Origin: Spirochaeta sp.
GTDB lineage: Bacteria; Spirochaetota; Spirochaetia; DSM-27196; Alkalispirochaetaceae
DNA length: 19,530 nucleotides
Reading direction: 5' to 3'
NCBI GenBank assembly: GCA_027859055.1
Contig: JAQIBO010000527.1
Location: 1-19,530, forward strand
In this document: positions 1-7,619 of the stretch, one piece after another
How positions within the stretch are numbered: position 1 is the first letter of the stretch
Layout: each line of letters begins with the position of its first letter
Notes under the pieces: generated by a model
Databases searched by the model: none
Told to the model about the DNA's origin: nothing
The model's input: the letters and a program-made list of their open reading frames with translations, nothing else
Translations under genes and position numbers: made by a program

Positions 1-1
1 G

Positions 2-700
2 ATCCTGAGAAACAGCGAGGAATTCACCCGATTATTGCGGGAAGAACTGGCACCGGGCGTATTTCTGCTTCCCGCTGAAGAGGATCGGGCGGTGGAAAAG
101 CTTCTGAATCGCATGGATATTGGTGCCACTCCCACGGTGGAGTCCGCCGTGCCGGTAGATGTGGACGTCCCCGAATACGATCGGTACCTGCTGCGATACC
201 AGCAACCCGCCCTGCGCCCGGCCCCGTCGGTTGTCCTTTCGGAGACCGTTGAACCGATCGGAGCCGCGGACACCACCGCCGCGCAGGCGCGGGAAGAACT
301 GAACAAACGGCTGGAACGCCAAACGCTCTCTGAGGACGCGCGCCAGGAAATCGCCCTGCGAATCGACCGCGGGTTGATTCTCTTTCCGGAACAGATACGG
401 GGTGAGATCGTCCCCCAATTCGGAATCGAGGTCCGCGGACTGGACTATCTCGGGAAGATTCGCATGATCGAGCAGGCGATCAGCGGGGGGGACATGCTGG
501 AAGTCATTATGCGTTCCGGTACCGGTGCGCCGCAACGCGTCCTGGTTCGGCCGCGGGAAGTGGTGGAAAGCGGCAGCGATCTTATGCTTCGCGCGGTTCA
601 ACAGCCGGAGGAACGGGCGATCAAGATCCGGATTCGTCGTATTTCTTTGCTGCGCCGCCTCAGTGGAACGTTGATCAGCCGGAATCGCAAGGGACACTGA
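2..700 (+). CDS. Helicase-associated / WYL-like protein, C-terminal part (5' truncated by window)
   Basis: The frame is open from base 2 to the TGA at 698-700, so the window shows only the C-terminal 232 or so residues. A TTG at 35 could mimic a start, but the reading frame continues upstream of it. The first 50 residues (SEEFTRLLREELAPGVFLLP followed by a short helix and GATP) resemble the helicase-associated Helicase_C_3 module. The last 80 residues (from DYLGKIRMIEQAIS through RVLVRPREVV to IRIRRISLLRRL) have the pattern of a WYL-like domain, a ligand or nucleic-acid sensing fold. The middle is charged and probably a linker. These assignments rest on pattern resemblance only. The role is unknown; a DNA-repair or regulatory helicase-like protein is plausible. 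It converges with aroDE, with a 103-base gap. Confidence 0.75.
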   Translation: MLRNSEEFTRLLREELAPGVFLLPAEEDRAVEKLLNRMDIGATPTVESAVPVDVDVPEYDRYLLRYQQPALRPAPSVVLSETVEPIGAADTTAAQAREELNKRLERQTLSEDARQEIALRIDRGLILFPEQIRGEIVPQFGIEVRGLDYLGKIRMIEQAISGGDMLEVIMRSGTGAPQRVLVRPREVVESGSDLMLRAVQQPEERAIKIRIRRISLLRRLSGTLISRNRKGH

Positions 701-714
701 GGAAGCAGAGCGAA

Positions 715-762
715 CCGCCTCTGGCAGCTGCAGCGCCGGTGGCTATGCCAGCGGCTGGGCGG
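715..762. other. Nested dyad in the convergent gap between the first gene and aroDE
   Basis: The gap holds CTGGCA (721-726) facing TGCCAG (746-751), flanked by CCGCC (715-719) facing GGCGG (758-762). It could fold on either strand and serve both converging genes as a stop or barrier. There is no T-run on either side, so it is not a standard intrinsic terminator. Nothing else is seen in 701-803. Confidence 0.25.
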
Positions 763-803
763 AGGAGTGCGCGACCGGCACCGCCAACGCCAGCGCCGCG
801 CGA

Positions 804-2321
804 TTATTCCAGTAGCCGCGAAAAGCGCTGGAACTGAAGGTCCGCCTGGCGCTCGAACATCCCGGCACCGTTATTGGTTCGGCACCCCGCTTCCCGTCCG
901 CGACGCAGAAACTCCGTCTCCTCAGGGGTATATATGACGTCAAAGAGAAACTCCGTCCCCGCAAAGGTGTACCCTGCGGACGGGTCACCGGAGGTGCCGT
1001 GTTCCATCCCCACCGAGGTCGTCTGTACCACGATATCGAACGCACCGGAAGCGTGCTGCGCGAGCGCCGCCAGCGGCTGCGCCGCCTCCGCGGAAAGCTC
1101 AAACTCCACGGCGATTGCGGTAGCGTGGGCGACGGTGCGATTTACAATTGTGATCTCCGCGGTGGTCCCCGCCAGCGCAGCGACCACTCCGCGGGCGGCC
1201 CCGCCCGCGCCGATCACGAGAACCCGGACTCGGTCCAGTGGCGCGCCGTACCCCTCTTCCATGGCGTCGCGAAACGCGGCGATATCGGTGTTGTCAGCGT
1301 GCCACCCGTCGTCGTCCCGCCACAGCGTGTTGGCAGCACCGGCGGCACGCACTTCCGAGGTGGCTGCGTCCCCTGGCCCGCCTCCGTCCCCGCCGGTACC
1401 GAACGCTGCGGCGGCGGCTTTGTGCGGCACCGTTACCGATACACCCTGAAGACCAAACGTGGCAGCAACCTCGGGAAACGCTTCAAACGAGTCCATCCGA
1501 ATCGGCAAATAGATCGCCGCCATCCCGCGTTCGCGAAACCGCCCGTTATGGTAGGTTGGTGACTGGGAGTGAACGATAGGGCTGCCGATCACCGCGAACG
1601 CCGGCCAGTTCCCCTCCGCCTCGCCGACGCGATAAACGGTGCGCAACATCTCGGGACTCATGTGGCCCGGAGCGGCGACCGGACCGGACGGATCCGATGC
1701 AAACGTCAGAAGGCTTCCCGTGCGCGCCGGCCACACCCGCGTGGGCAGGCCAAACTCACCCATCGCCACCCAGATTCCGTGTCGTCCGGGCATCATGCGC
1801 CGAAACTCCCGTGCCGCCGCAACAAAACGCACCGTGTCGCGTACAGACTGGGGCATCACCGCAAGTTTGGGGATCTCCTGAGATTCCGCAGCGAGACGTG
1901 CCATCAGGGACGCCAGATCGTTCGGAGTAGTGCGAACTTCGTGATGGGACCGGATAACGAGCCCGCCGTCATGCAGCACCGTCGCCGCAAGACGATCCCA
2001 GTCGGCCAACCCGCTCCGATCAAGTTCGATATCGATGTAATCGGGACGAACAGCGCTTACCAGCCGGGTCATCAGATGAAGCCGTTGTGCCTCGTCGCCT
2101 TCCCACAACCCCAGCTCACTGTTCCGCCGGACGGTAATAATCCCCGGCAACTTTCCGTGGCGTTGCTCCTCCGCCCACCATTCCGCGAGGTCATCAACAC
2201 CGCGTTCCGCCGGTTTGAGCATATCGATCCGAAGTTCAACGAGATCCACCCAGCGACGATTTCGAGCGATCATTTCGCTCCAGTGCGCGCGGGTACTACC
2301 GGTCAGTGCAAGACAAATCAT
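804..2321 (-). CDS. aroDE: Bifunctional 3-dehydroquinate dehydratase (type I) / shikimate dehydrogenase
   Basis: A 505-residue fusion catalysing steps 3 and 4 of the shikimate pathway: dehydration of 3-dehydroquinate, then NADPH reduction of 3-dehydroshikimate. The N-terminal type I dehydratase (about 1-235) shows VELRID (E29, R31), the His pair in SHHE (126-127) and the Schiff-base Lys in PKLAVM (K152). The C-terminal dehydrogenase (about 240-505) shows GSPIVHSQSP (246-255), catalytic Lys in VTVPHK (K301), AANTLW (329-334), DNTD (343-346), the nucleotide-binding GAGGAARG (371-378) and NRT (394-396). The order matches the AroD-AroE fusions of plants and chlamydiae. A Gly/Asp-rich insertion (about 308-320) follows the catalytic Lys loop and is encoded by a repeated 12-mer. 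The ATG at 2321 has AGGAT upstream. The gene lies downstream of the hyd terminator, so it probably has its own promoter. Confidence 0.95.
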   Translation of the reverse strand: MICLALTGSTRAHWSEMIARNRRWVDLVELRIDMLKPAERGVDDLAEWWAEEQRHGKLPGIITVRRNSELGLWEGDEAQRLHLMTRLVSAVRPDYIDIELDRSGLADWDRLAATVLHDGGLVIRSHHEVRTTPNDLASLMARLAAESQEIPKLAVMPQSVRDTVRFVAAAREFRRMMPGRHGIWVAMGEFGLPTRVWPARTGSLLTFASDPSGPVAAPGHMSPEMLRTVYRVGEAEGNWPAFAVIGSPIVHSQSPTYHNGRFRERGMAAIYLPIRMDSFEAFPEVAATFGLQGVSVTVPHKAAAAAFGTGGDGGGPGDAATSEVRAAGAANTLWRDDDGWHADNTDIAAFRDAMEEGYGAPLDRVRVLVIGAGGAARGVVAALAGTTAEITIVNRTVAHATAIAVEFELSAEAAQPLAALAQHASGAFDIVVQTTSVGMEHGTSGDPSAGYTFAGTEFLFDVIYTPEETEFLRRGREAGCRTNNGAGMFERQADLQFQRFSRLLE

Positions 2322-2325
2322 ACAT

Positions 2326-2372
2326 CGGCCATCCTGTCATGCTATCCTACCGCGGAGAACGCGGAATAAAAA
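2326..2372 (-). promoter_or_regulatory. Possible aroDE promoter region
   Basis: On the minus strand a -10-like TAGGAT (2344-2349) follows a -35-like TTTTTA (2367-2372) with 17 bases between. The -35-like element coincides with the T-run of the hyd terminator. AGGAT, about 8 bases before the ATG, would be the ribosome-binding site. Both boxes are weak matches, so this is tentative. Confidence 0.25.
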
Positions 2373-2396
2373 GCCCGGCCGATCAGATCGGCCGGG
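2366..2396 (-). terminator. Intrinsic terminator of the hyd operon
   Basis: Read on the minus strand, CCCGGCCGATC is followed almost immediately by its inverse GATCGGCCGGG (2374-2396), then C and TTTTT (2368-2372). This is a classic strong GC stem plus U-tract about 90 bases after the hydA stop. A second small dyad (CCGCG/CGCGG, 2350-2364) lies just beyond. Bases 2397-2484 hold nothing else recognisable. Confidence 0.85.
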
Positions 2397-2484
2397 TACG
2401 TACATAAGGAGGATACGTATTGTGTCGATACCCCGGTGGCAACGGGAGATCGACCTGAACAGCTCATCGGCGCGAGGCCGCGCG

Positions 2485-4236
2485 TCAGCGCTGGTACAGT
2501 TTCCGTTCCGTATAGTGGGTGTGCAGGTACTGGTGCGATTTCTCGCCCAGCGGCTCACCCAGGAATTTTTCGTAGATCGCCTTGATCTGCGGGTTGTCGT
2601 GGCTACAGCGAGCCACCGATTTCTGATCATCACTGTAAAGCCCGGCGATCCGCTTGGCGCGTACTTCATCGGTGGCGCCATAAGGCTGCCCACCGCCGCC
2701 GATACATCCACCGCGACACGCCATGATCTCAATGAAGTGCCAGGGGGGTTCCTCTCCCGCCTCCTCGGCGGCTTTGATCCGGTTCATCACCTCCGCAGCG
2801 TTCCCCATCTGGTGCGCCACGGCCACCCGGACCTCGGTGCCCTCGATATCAACCACCGCTTCCTTGACACCGTCCAGACCACGGACCGGTTCAAACTCAA
2901 CCCGGTCCATGTTCTTGCCGGTAACAAAGTTGTAGGCGCTGCGCACGGCCGCTTCCATCACACCGCCGGTGACGCCGAAGATCGTGCCCGCTCCGGAGTA
3001 GATCCCCAGGGCCGGGTCCGCTTCTTCATCTTCAAGCTGGGCAAAGTCGATTCCGGCACTCTTGATCATCCGCGCCAGTTCACGGGTGGTAATCACCACG
3101 TCCACGTCTTTCTGGCCTGTGGAGTACATGTGCTCGTCCCGGGTGATTTCGTATTTCTTGGACGTACAGGGCATGATCGACACGTGGAAGATCTCTTCCG
3201 GCGTCTTGTCGATCTGTTCCGCGTAGTAGCTCTTCACCATGGCTCCCATCATCATCTGGGGACTCTTGGCGGTGGAGAAGTTGGGTATCGTCTCGGGATA
3301 GTATTTCTCCATGTAATCCACCCAACTCGGACAGCAGGTAGTAATCATGGGGATTTTGCCCTCGCCCTTCACAAAGCGCTTCACAAACTCGCTGGCCTCT
3401 TCCATGATCGTCAGGTCCGCGGCAAAGTTGGTATCAAAAACCACATCAAAACCAAGGCGCCGCAACGCCGCGTAGAGTTTTCCGGTGGAAATCTCACCCG
3501 GCTCAAAACCAAACGCCTCTCCCAGGGCCACACGAACCGCCGGGGCCACCTGCACAACGCTGGTCTGCTTGCCGTTACGGAGAGTGCGGATCACCTCACG
3601 GGTATCGTCTTTCTCGTAGATCGCCCCCACAGGGCAGTGAGCCGAACATTGACCACACTTGATACAGGGGGTTTCGTTGAGCGCGATATCTCCGGCGGGC
3701 TTCATCTGCGTCTCGTCACCGCGACCGATGAACTCCAGCGCCCACACGTTCTGTACGTGCTGGCAGACGTTCACGCAGCGCCCGCATTTCACACATTTCT
3801 CCGGGTCCAGCACAATCGACGGGGTGGACGTATCCTTTTCGATCTCCGGGATGTTCATCTCATACGGGATTTCCCGGATGCCAAACTCCGCCGCAAGCTG
3901 CTGGAGCTCGCAGTTCTGGTTGCGCGGACAGGTAAGGCAGCTGTTGGGGTGCGTCGACAGGATCAGTTCGATCACCGTCTTGCGCACCTGGTGAAGCTCA
4001 GAATCGTGGGTGATGATTTTCATCCCCTCCGTCACTTCGGCGGCGCACGCCCGCACCATTTTGGGTGAGTTTTCGAGTTTCACCACACAGATACCGCACG
4101 CCGCCCACGCCGGAAGGTCCGGGTGGTAGCACAGCGCCGGGATTTTGGTATTTGCCTCTTTGGCAGCGTTGAAGATGCTGGTTCCCTCCGGGACCGTCAC
4201 CTCGATGCCGTTTACATAACACGTCATATCTTTCAT
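2485..4236 (-). CDS. hydA: [FeFe] hydrogenase catalytic subunit HydA (NADH/ferredoxin-linked type)
   Basis: A 583-residue cytoplasmic catalytic subunit that reduces protons to H2 at the H-cluster. Domains in order: N-terminal [2Fe-2S] ferredoxin fold (C36, C47, C50, C64); His-ligated [4Fe-4S] site (H96, C100, C103, C109); a two-cluster ferredoxin (C148/151/154/158 and C191/194/197/201); then the H-cluster domain with TTCCPSW (299-305), MPCTSKKYE (355-363) and EIMACRGGCIGGGGQP (503-518), and a small-subunit tail. All cluster ligands are present. The first H-cluster motif departs from the usual TSCCPxW at its second residue. The protein lacks the extra C-terminal [2Fe-2S] domain of Thermotoga-type HydA. 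ATG at 4236 follows GAGGAG and lies 17 bases after the hydB stop. It is the last gene of the operon. Maturases HydE, HydF and HydG are not in the window. Confidence 0.97.
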   Translation of the reverse strand: MKDMTCYVNGIEVTVPEGTSIFNAAKEANTKIPALCYHPDLPAWAACGICVVKLENSPKMVRACAAEVTEGMKIITHDSELHQVRKTVIELILSTHPNSCLTCPRNQNCELQQLAAEFGIREIPYEMNIPEIEKDTSTPSIVLDPEKCVKCGRCVNVCQHVQNVWALEFIGRGDETQMKPAGDIALNETPCIKCGQCSAHCPVGAIYEKDDTREVIRTLRNGKQTSVVQVAPAVRVALGEAFGFEPGEISTGKLYAALRRLGFDVVFDTNFAADLTIMEEASEFVKRFVKGEGKIPMITTCCPSWVDYMEKYYPETIPNFSTAKSPQMMMGAMVKSYYAEQIDKTPEEIFHVSIMPCTSKKYEITRDEHMYSTGQKDVDVVITTRELARMIKSAGIDFAQLEDEEADPALGIYSGAGTIFGVTGGVMEAAVRSAYNFVTGKNMDRVEFEPVRGLDGVKEAVVDIEGTEVRVAVAHQMGNAAEVMNRIKAAEEAGEEPPWHFIEIMACRGGCIGGGGQPYGATDEVRAKRIAGLYSDDQKSVARCSHDNPQIKAIYEKFLGEPLGEKSHQYLHTHYTERKLYQR

Positions 4237-4253
4237 CGCTCTCGTCTCCTCAC

Positions 4254-6041
4254 TCAGCGGCGAATCACTGCGCCGAACTTACACGCTTCAAAACATTCGC
4301 CACACTTGATGCAGCCGTCCTGGTTAATCTCGTGAACCTGTTTACGCTCCCCGCTGATCACGTTGACCGGACAGCGCCGTGCGCACAGGGTACAGCCGAT
4401 ACACTTGTCCGGCAGGATGAAGTACTGAACCAGGTCTTTACGGACTCCCGAGGGGCAGCGCTTCTCGTTAATGTGCTCCTCAATCTCCTCACGGAAGTAG
4501 GTGATCATCGAGAGCGCCGGATTGGGAGCGGTCTGCCCGAGTCCGCACAGGGACGCGCGTTTCATCGCCACCCCGATTTCTTCAATCTGATCGAGGTGTT
4601 CCGGCTTGCCCTGGCCGTTCGAAATCTTGTCCAGGATGTTGTAGAGCTTCCGGCCGCCAACGCGACACGGTGCGCATTTTCCGCAGGACTCTTCAACGGT
4701 GAAATCAAGGTAGAATTTGGCGACGTCGACCATACAGTCGTCCTCGTCCATGACAATCATTCCGCCGGAGCCCATGATGGAACCAAGCTCCTGCAGGTGC
4801 TGGAAGTCGATCGGCACGTCGATATGGTCCGCGGTAATCACACCGCCGGAGGGGCCGCCGGTCTGAACCGCTTTGAACTTCTTGCCGTCGGGAATACCAC
4901 CGCCGATGTTATAGACGATGTCCCGCAGCGGCGTACCCATCGGCACTTCCACCAGGCCGGAGTTCTTGATCTTACCGGTGAGGGCGAACACTTTGGTCCC
5001 CTTGCTGTCGCCGGTTCCAATCTTGGAAAACCACGCGCCACCGCGGGTGATAATGACCGGAATGTTGGCCCACGTTTCAACGTTGTTGATCACCGTCGGC
5101 TGATCCCAGAGCCCTTTCACCGCCGGAAAGGGCGGTCGTGGCCGCGGCATTCCCCGCTCCCCTTCGATAGAGGCAAGCAGCGCAGTCTCCTCACCACAGA
5201 CAAAGGCGCCGGCACCGAGGCGTATCTCAATGTTGAAGGAGAAGTCCGTTCCGAGAATACCGTCTCCCAGAAGCCCCATCTCCGTCGCGTCTTCGATCGC
5301 CTTTTGCAGACGCCGAATCGCGAGGGGATACTCCGCGCGGATGTAGATAAAACCGCGGTCGGCCCCGGTGGTATACCCGGCGATCGCCATCGCCTCGAGG
5401 ACGCTGTGCGGGTCGCCTTCCAGGACGCTGCGGTCCATATACGCGCCGGGGTCACCTTCGTCAGCGTTACAGACGACGTATTTCTGGTCCGACTCCACCG
5501 CCCGGGTAAAATCCCATTTACGCCACGTCGGAAACCCGGCGCCGCCGCGTCCACGTAATCCCGACTCTTTGAGTTCGGCGATCACATCCTCGGGGCTCAT
5601 CTCGCTCAACACCTTTTCAAGGGCGGCGTACCCGTCACGGGCGATATACTCTTCGATATTTTCCGGGTTGATAAACCCGCAGTTCCGCAGAACGATCCGA
5701 ACCTGTTTCTGGTAAAAACTCAGCTCATCGATTTTGGCGTGTTCTTTGCTCTCGTCCTCTTTGTAGAGGAGACGGCCCACCGTTCGTCCCTTGACGACGT
5801 GCTCGGCCACCAGTTCCACCGCATCTTCCGGTTTTACCTCAACGTAAAACGCCTCATCGGGAAGCACTTTGACGATCGGACCTTTTTCGCAGAAGCCGAA
5901 ACACCCGGTCTTGACGACCTGGACATCGTTCTTCATTCCGGCTTTGTCTAACTCTTCGATGATGTTGCAGTAGATATCATCGGCTTTGCTGGACATACAG
6001 GCGGTCCCGCCACAGACCAGAATATACTGATTGTAAGCCAT
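4254..6041 (-). CDS. hydB: Hydrogenase flavin/NADH subunit HydB (NuoF-like)
   Basis: A 595-residue NuoF-type subunit that exchanges electrons with NAD(H) through FMN and relays them to HydA. It has an N-terminal thioredoxin-like [2Fe-2S] domain (C10, C15, C47, C51) and the FMN/NADH-binding core with GLRGRGGAGFP (161-171) and NADEGDPGAYMDRS (192-205). It continues with GAGAFVCGEETALL (276-289), an SLBB-like segment, the NuoF [4Fe-4S] site ESCGKCAPC (C453, C456, C459) with C499, and a C-terminal two-[4Fe-4S] ferredoxin (CIGCTLC at 547-553, CIKCGEC at 577-583). This is the architecture of bifurcating HydB subunits. The ATG at 6041 was chosen over an in-frame upstream extension because it starts the domain, follows AGGGAGAG and sits one base after the preceding stop (TGA-A-ATG). 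Confidence 0.96.
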   Translation of the reverse strand: MAYNQYILVCGGTACMSSKADDIYCNIIEELDKAGMKNDVQVVKTGCFGFCEKGPIVKVLPDEAFYVEVKPEDAVELVAEHVVKGRTVGRLLYKEDESKEHAKIDELSFYQKQVRIVLRNCGFINPENIEEYIARDGYAALEKVLSEMSPEDVIAELKESGLRGRGGAGFPTWRKWDFTRAVESDQKYVVCNADEGDPGAYMDRSVLEGDPHSVLEAMAIAGYTTGADRGFIYIRAEYPLAIRRLQKAIEDATEMGLLGDGILGTDFSFNIEIRLGAGAFVCGEETALLASIEGERGMPRPRPPFPAVKGLWDQPTVINNVETWANIPVIITRGGAWFSKIGTGDSKGTKVFALTGKIKNSGLVEVPMGTPLRDIVYNIGGGIPDGKKFKAVQTGGPSGGVITADHIDVPIDFQHLQELGSIMGSGGMIVMDEDDCMVDVAKFYLDFTVEESCGKCAPCRVGGRKLYNILDKISNGQGKPEHLDQIEEIGVAMKRASLCGLGQTAPNPALSMITYFREEIEEHINEKRCPSGVRKDLVQYFILPDKCIGCTLCARRCPVNVISGERKQVHEINQDGCIKCGECFEACKFGAVIRR

Positions 6042-6042
6042 T

Positions 6043-6450
6043 TCACTCTCCCTGCCTGGAATCGGCGATAATATCCGCCGCCGGTCGATCGTAGATGTGT
6101 TCGTTGACCAGTTCTTTCCCGATAACGTGACGTCGGACGATGGCCCGCGCAACCTCAGGGTTTACGGATCCGTAAATCACTCTGGGCATATCGGGCATGC
6201 GAACTTCCACCGTGGGCTCCGCATGGTCCAGTCCCATTCCGCCAACCTGACGGACGGCGACATTCGTCAAGCCATGCTGTTCGAGTTCTTCAACAAAGGT
6301 CTTCAACGTCTCTTTGGCACCGGCGGCGATACCGCTCGTTCCCATACTGACGATGATGTCGGCGTCCTTGTTGTCCGGTGACCTCATTTCAAGTGACTGC
6401 CGCTTTTCTTCACGGAGTTTCCTCAGATCCTCCAACGTCATCTTTGCCAT
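6043..6450 (-). CDS. Cysteine-free thioredoxin-like [2Fe-2S] ferredoxin relative of the hydrogenase operon
   Basis: A 135-residue protein whose fold pattern matches the small (2Fe-2S) ferredoxin proteins encoded between NuoE-like and NuoF-like hydrogenase subunits. It has an N-terminal charged helix, IIVSMGTSGIAAGA (32-45), VRQVGGMGLDHAEP (66-79), then VEVRMP. In the iron-sulfur version these stretches carry four ligand cysteines. Here they read TSG and GGMGLD, and there is no cysteine anywhere in the protein, so it cannot hold a cluster by the usual ligands. It may be a structural or regulatory subunit. ATG at 6450 has GGGGAGG upstream. An alternative ATG at 6441 would give an ATGA overlap with the upstream ATPase stop. 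hydB follows after one base. Confidence 0.85.
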   Translation of the reverse strand: MAKMTLEDLRKLREEKRQSLEMRSPDNKDADIIVSMGTSGIAAGAKETLKTFVEELEQHGLTNVAVRQVGGMGLDHAEPTVEVRMPDMPRVIYGSVNPEVARAIVRRHVIGKELVNEHIYDRPAADIIADSRQGE

Positions 6451-7010
6451 TTCCGGGCCTCCCCTGCGTTATCTTCAAGGCTCTCTTCCTGAGAGCTGAT
6501 GTACTCTGCGAGCAACGACTGGGACCCTGCGGTATCAAGCTCTCCAAGAGCGTCCCGCAGTGCACTGCGCTGCAATTCATAGCCGTCGCCGTCACGGTTT
6601 CGGACGACATTCAACTCATACTCTCCGGTGAAGCAGAACAGTTGCTGCAATACACCGGACAGGCTTCCCACCGGCGGCGCATCGATATGTTCCGTCGGCA
6701 GTACAAATTCAATTCGCGTTCCCACACCGCGATTACTCGCGATATCGAAGGAGCCGTCTATCGACTCCACCATCTGTCGGAGGAACGGAAGCCCCAACCC
6801 GACAGCGCGGCCGGGGTGTTTTGCCCCGTCCGTAAAAAACGGATCCAACGCACGGGCGAGGGTGTCCTCGTCCATACCGCATCCGTCATCCTGCAGTACA
6901 ACACGGACAGCACCGTCACCCTCATCGATCTGAAGATCGATCGTGCCGGCGTCCGCCTCTATCGAGTTCTGCACCAGGTCGAGCAGATACTCGGCGAGGG
7001 TGTAGTGCAG
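6438..7010 (-). CDS. Orphan HATPase (anti-sigma/histidine-kinase-type ATPase domain) of the hyd operon, probable CTG start
   Basis: A GHKL-type ATP-binding domain with no dimerisation/phosphoacceptor domain. Visible motifs are the N-box QNSIEAD, G1 box DDGCGMD, G2 box GLGLPF and the final GVGTRIEF. Counted from 7010 the protein has 190 residues. The first conventional start in frame is GTG at 6974, which would remove the helix leading into the N-box. The frame continues upstream through HYTLAEYLLDL to a CTG at 7008-7010, preceded by GGGAGG at six bases and one base after the hydC stop (TGA-T-CTG). That mirrors the TGA-A-ATG joint of hydB. The C-terminal 60 residues are acidic, of unknown role, and overlap the next gene by 13 bases. 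A regulatory role near the hydrogenase is inferred from position; partner unknown. Confidence 0.82.
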   Translation of the reverse strand: MHYTLAEYLLDLVQNSIEADAGTIDLQIDEGDGAVRVVLQDDGCGMDEDTLARALDPFFTDGAKHPGRAVGLGLPFLRQMVESIDGSFDIASNRGVGTRIEFVLPTEHIDAPPVGSLSGVLQQLFCFTGEYELNVVRNRDGDGYELQRSALRDALGELDTAGSQSLLAEYISSQEESLEDNAGEARKWQR

Positions 7011-7011
7011 A

Positions 7012-7497
7012 TCACGCCTCCCGGTGTTTTGCGATAACCTCGGCGACGCCGGCCTTTTTCAGCTTCCCGTACACCTCGTCATTCAGCACCACAACCGGCG
7101 CCAGGCCGCAACACCCGACACACCGAACCGATTCCATGGAAAACTGGTCGTCATCGGTCGTCTGGTTCACACCGATACCGATCAGGTTTTCGATCTCGTC
7201 GATCAGATCCTGACCGCCCTTGAGATAGCACGCGGTTCCCATGCACACCTGGATCTTGTTCTTGCCCGGTTTTTTCAGTTTGAAATAATGATAGAAGGTG
7301 ATGACCCCGTAGATCTTGGCGAGAGGGACATCCATGTAGCGCGCAAGCTCCAATGCCTCCGCACGCGGGATGTATCCGAAGACCTGCTGCATCTTGTGCA
7401 GAATCATGATCAGGTTTCCCGGTTTCTCGATCCACTCGTCGACGAAATCAATGAGTTCCCGTGGTAGGGTCGTTTTTTTTGCCGCCTGGGTTGCCAT
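7012..7497 (-). CDS. hydC: Hydrogenase NuoE-like [2Fe-2S] subunit HydC
   Basis: A 161-residue NuoE/24-kDa-type subunit: an N-terminal helical bundle (about 10-75, including YGVITFYHYF) and a thioredoxin-like [2Fe-2S] domain with ligands C85 and C90 (CMGTAC) and C126 and C130 (CVGCC). It completes the HydABC electron-transfer unit, passing electrons between the flavin subunit and HydA. It is the promoter-proximal gene of the operon. The ATG at 7497 has a strong AGGAGG about seven bases upstream. The stop overlaps the Shine-Dalgarno-to-start zone of the next gene, suggesting coupled translation. Confidence 0.95.
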   Translation of the reverse strand: MATQAAKKTTLPRELIDFVDEWIEKPGNLIMILHKMQQVFGYIPRAEALELARYMDVPLAKIYGVITFYHYFKLKKPGKNKIQVCMGTACYLKGGQDLIDEIENLIGIGVNQTTDDDQFSMESVRCVGCCGLAPVVVLNDEVYGKLKKAGVAEVIAKHREA

Positions 7498-7536
7498 GGC
7501 ACGGCCTCCTGTTCATCTGTGGTGATTATGCTGCGT

Positions 7537-7565
7537 ATTGTATCGCCTTACCGATTTAAATGCAA
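7537..7565 (-). promoter_or_regulatory. Predicted hyd operon promoter
   Basis: On the minus strand TTGCAT (7560-7565) and TACAAT (7537-7542) are separated by 17 bases, a plausible sigma-70 promoter. Transcription would begin near 7530, about 33 bases before the hydC ATG. The -10 box matches well; the -35 box is partial. The divergent rex promoter uses the same TTGCAT -35 word. Confidence 0.55.
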
Positions 7566-7579
7566 GCATTTCCGTTTTA

Positions 7580-7597
7580 TTGTTCAAACTATCACAT
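7580..7597. promoter_or_regulatory. Candidate Rex operator between hydC and rex
   Basis: TTGTTCAAACTATCACAT has the TGT-N10-ACA spacing of the Rex box and matches 12 of the 18 bases of the commonly quoted TTGTGAAATATTTCACAA. It lies just upstream of the predicted hyd promoter and between the two divergent promoters. The word TCACATAAA (7592-7600) recurs inverted as TTTATGTGA (7657-7665), which overlaps the predicted rex transcription start. Assignment to Rex is inference. Confidence 0.45.
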
Positions 7598-7619
7598 AAA
7601 ACATTACCGAAAAACTTTG

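Noticed and set aside
2215..4068. A 617-codon open frame on the plus strand antisense to hydA, with AAGGAGG (2406-2412) near a possible GTG
   Set aside because: It lies opposite a gene with full H-cluster and iron-sulfur motifs. The translation is a mirror of hydA codon bias (rich in His, Arg and Val) and resembles no family I know. The AAGGAGG is probably chance.
4332..5558. A 408-codon open frame antisense to hydB
   Set aside because: It is a shadow of hydB; the translated sequence has no recognisable domain, and the opposite strand encodes a complete NuoF-type protein.
6042..6152. N-terminal extension of hydB by 37 residues
   Set aside because: It overlaps the preceding gene in another frame, adds no conserved sequence, and the ATG at 6041 has a good ribosome site and coupling geometry.
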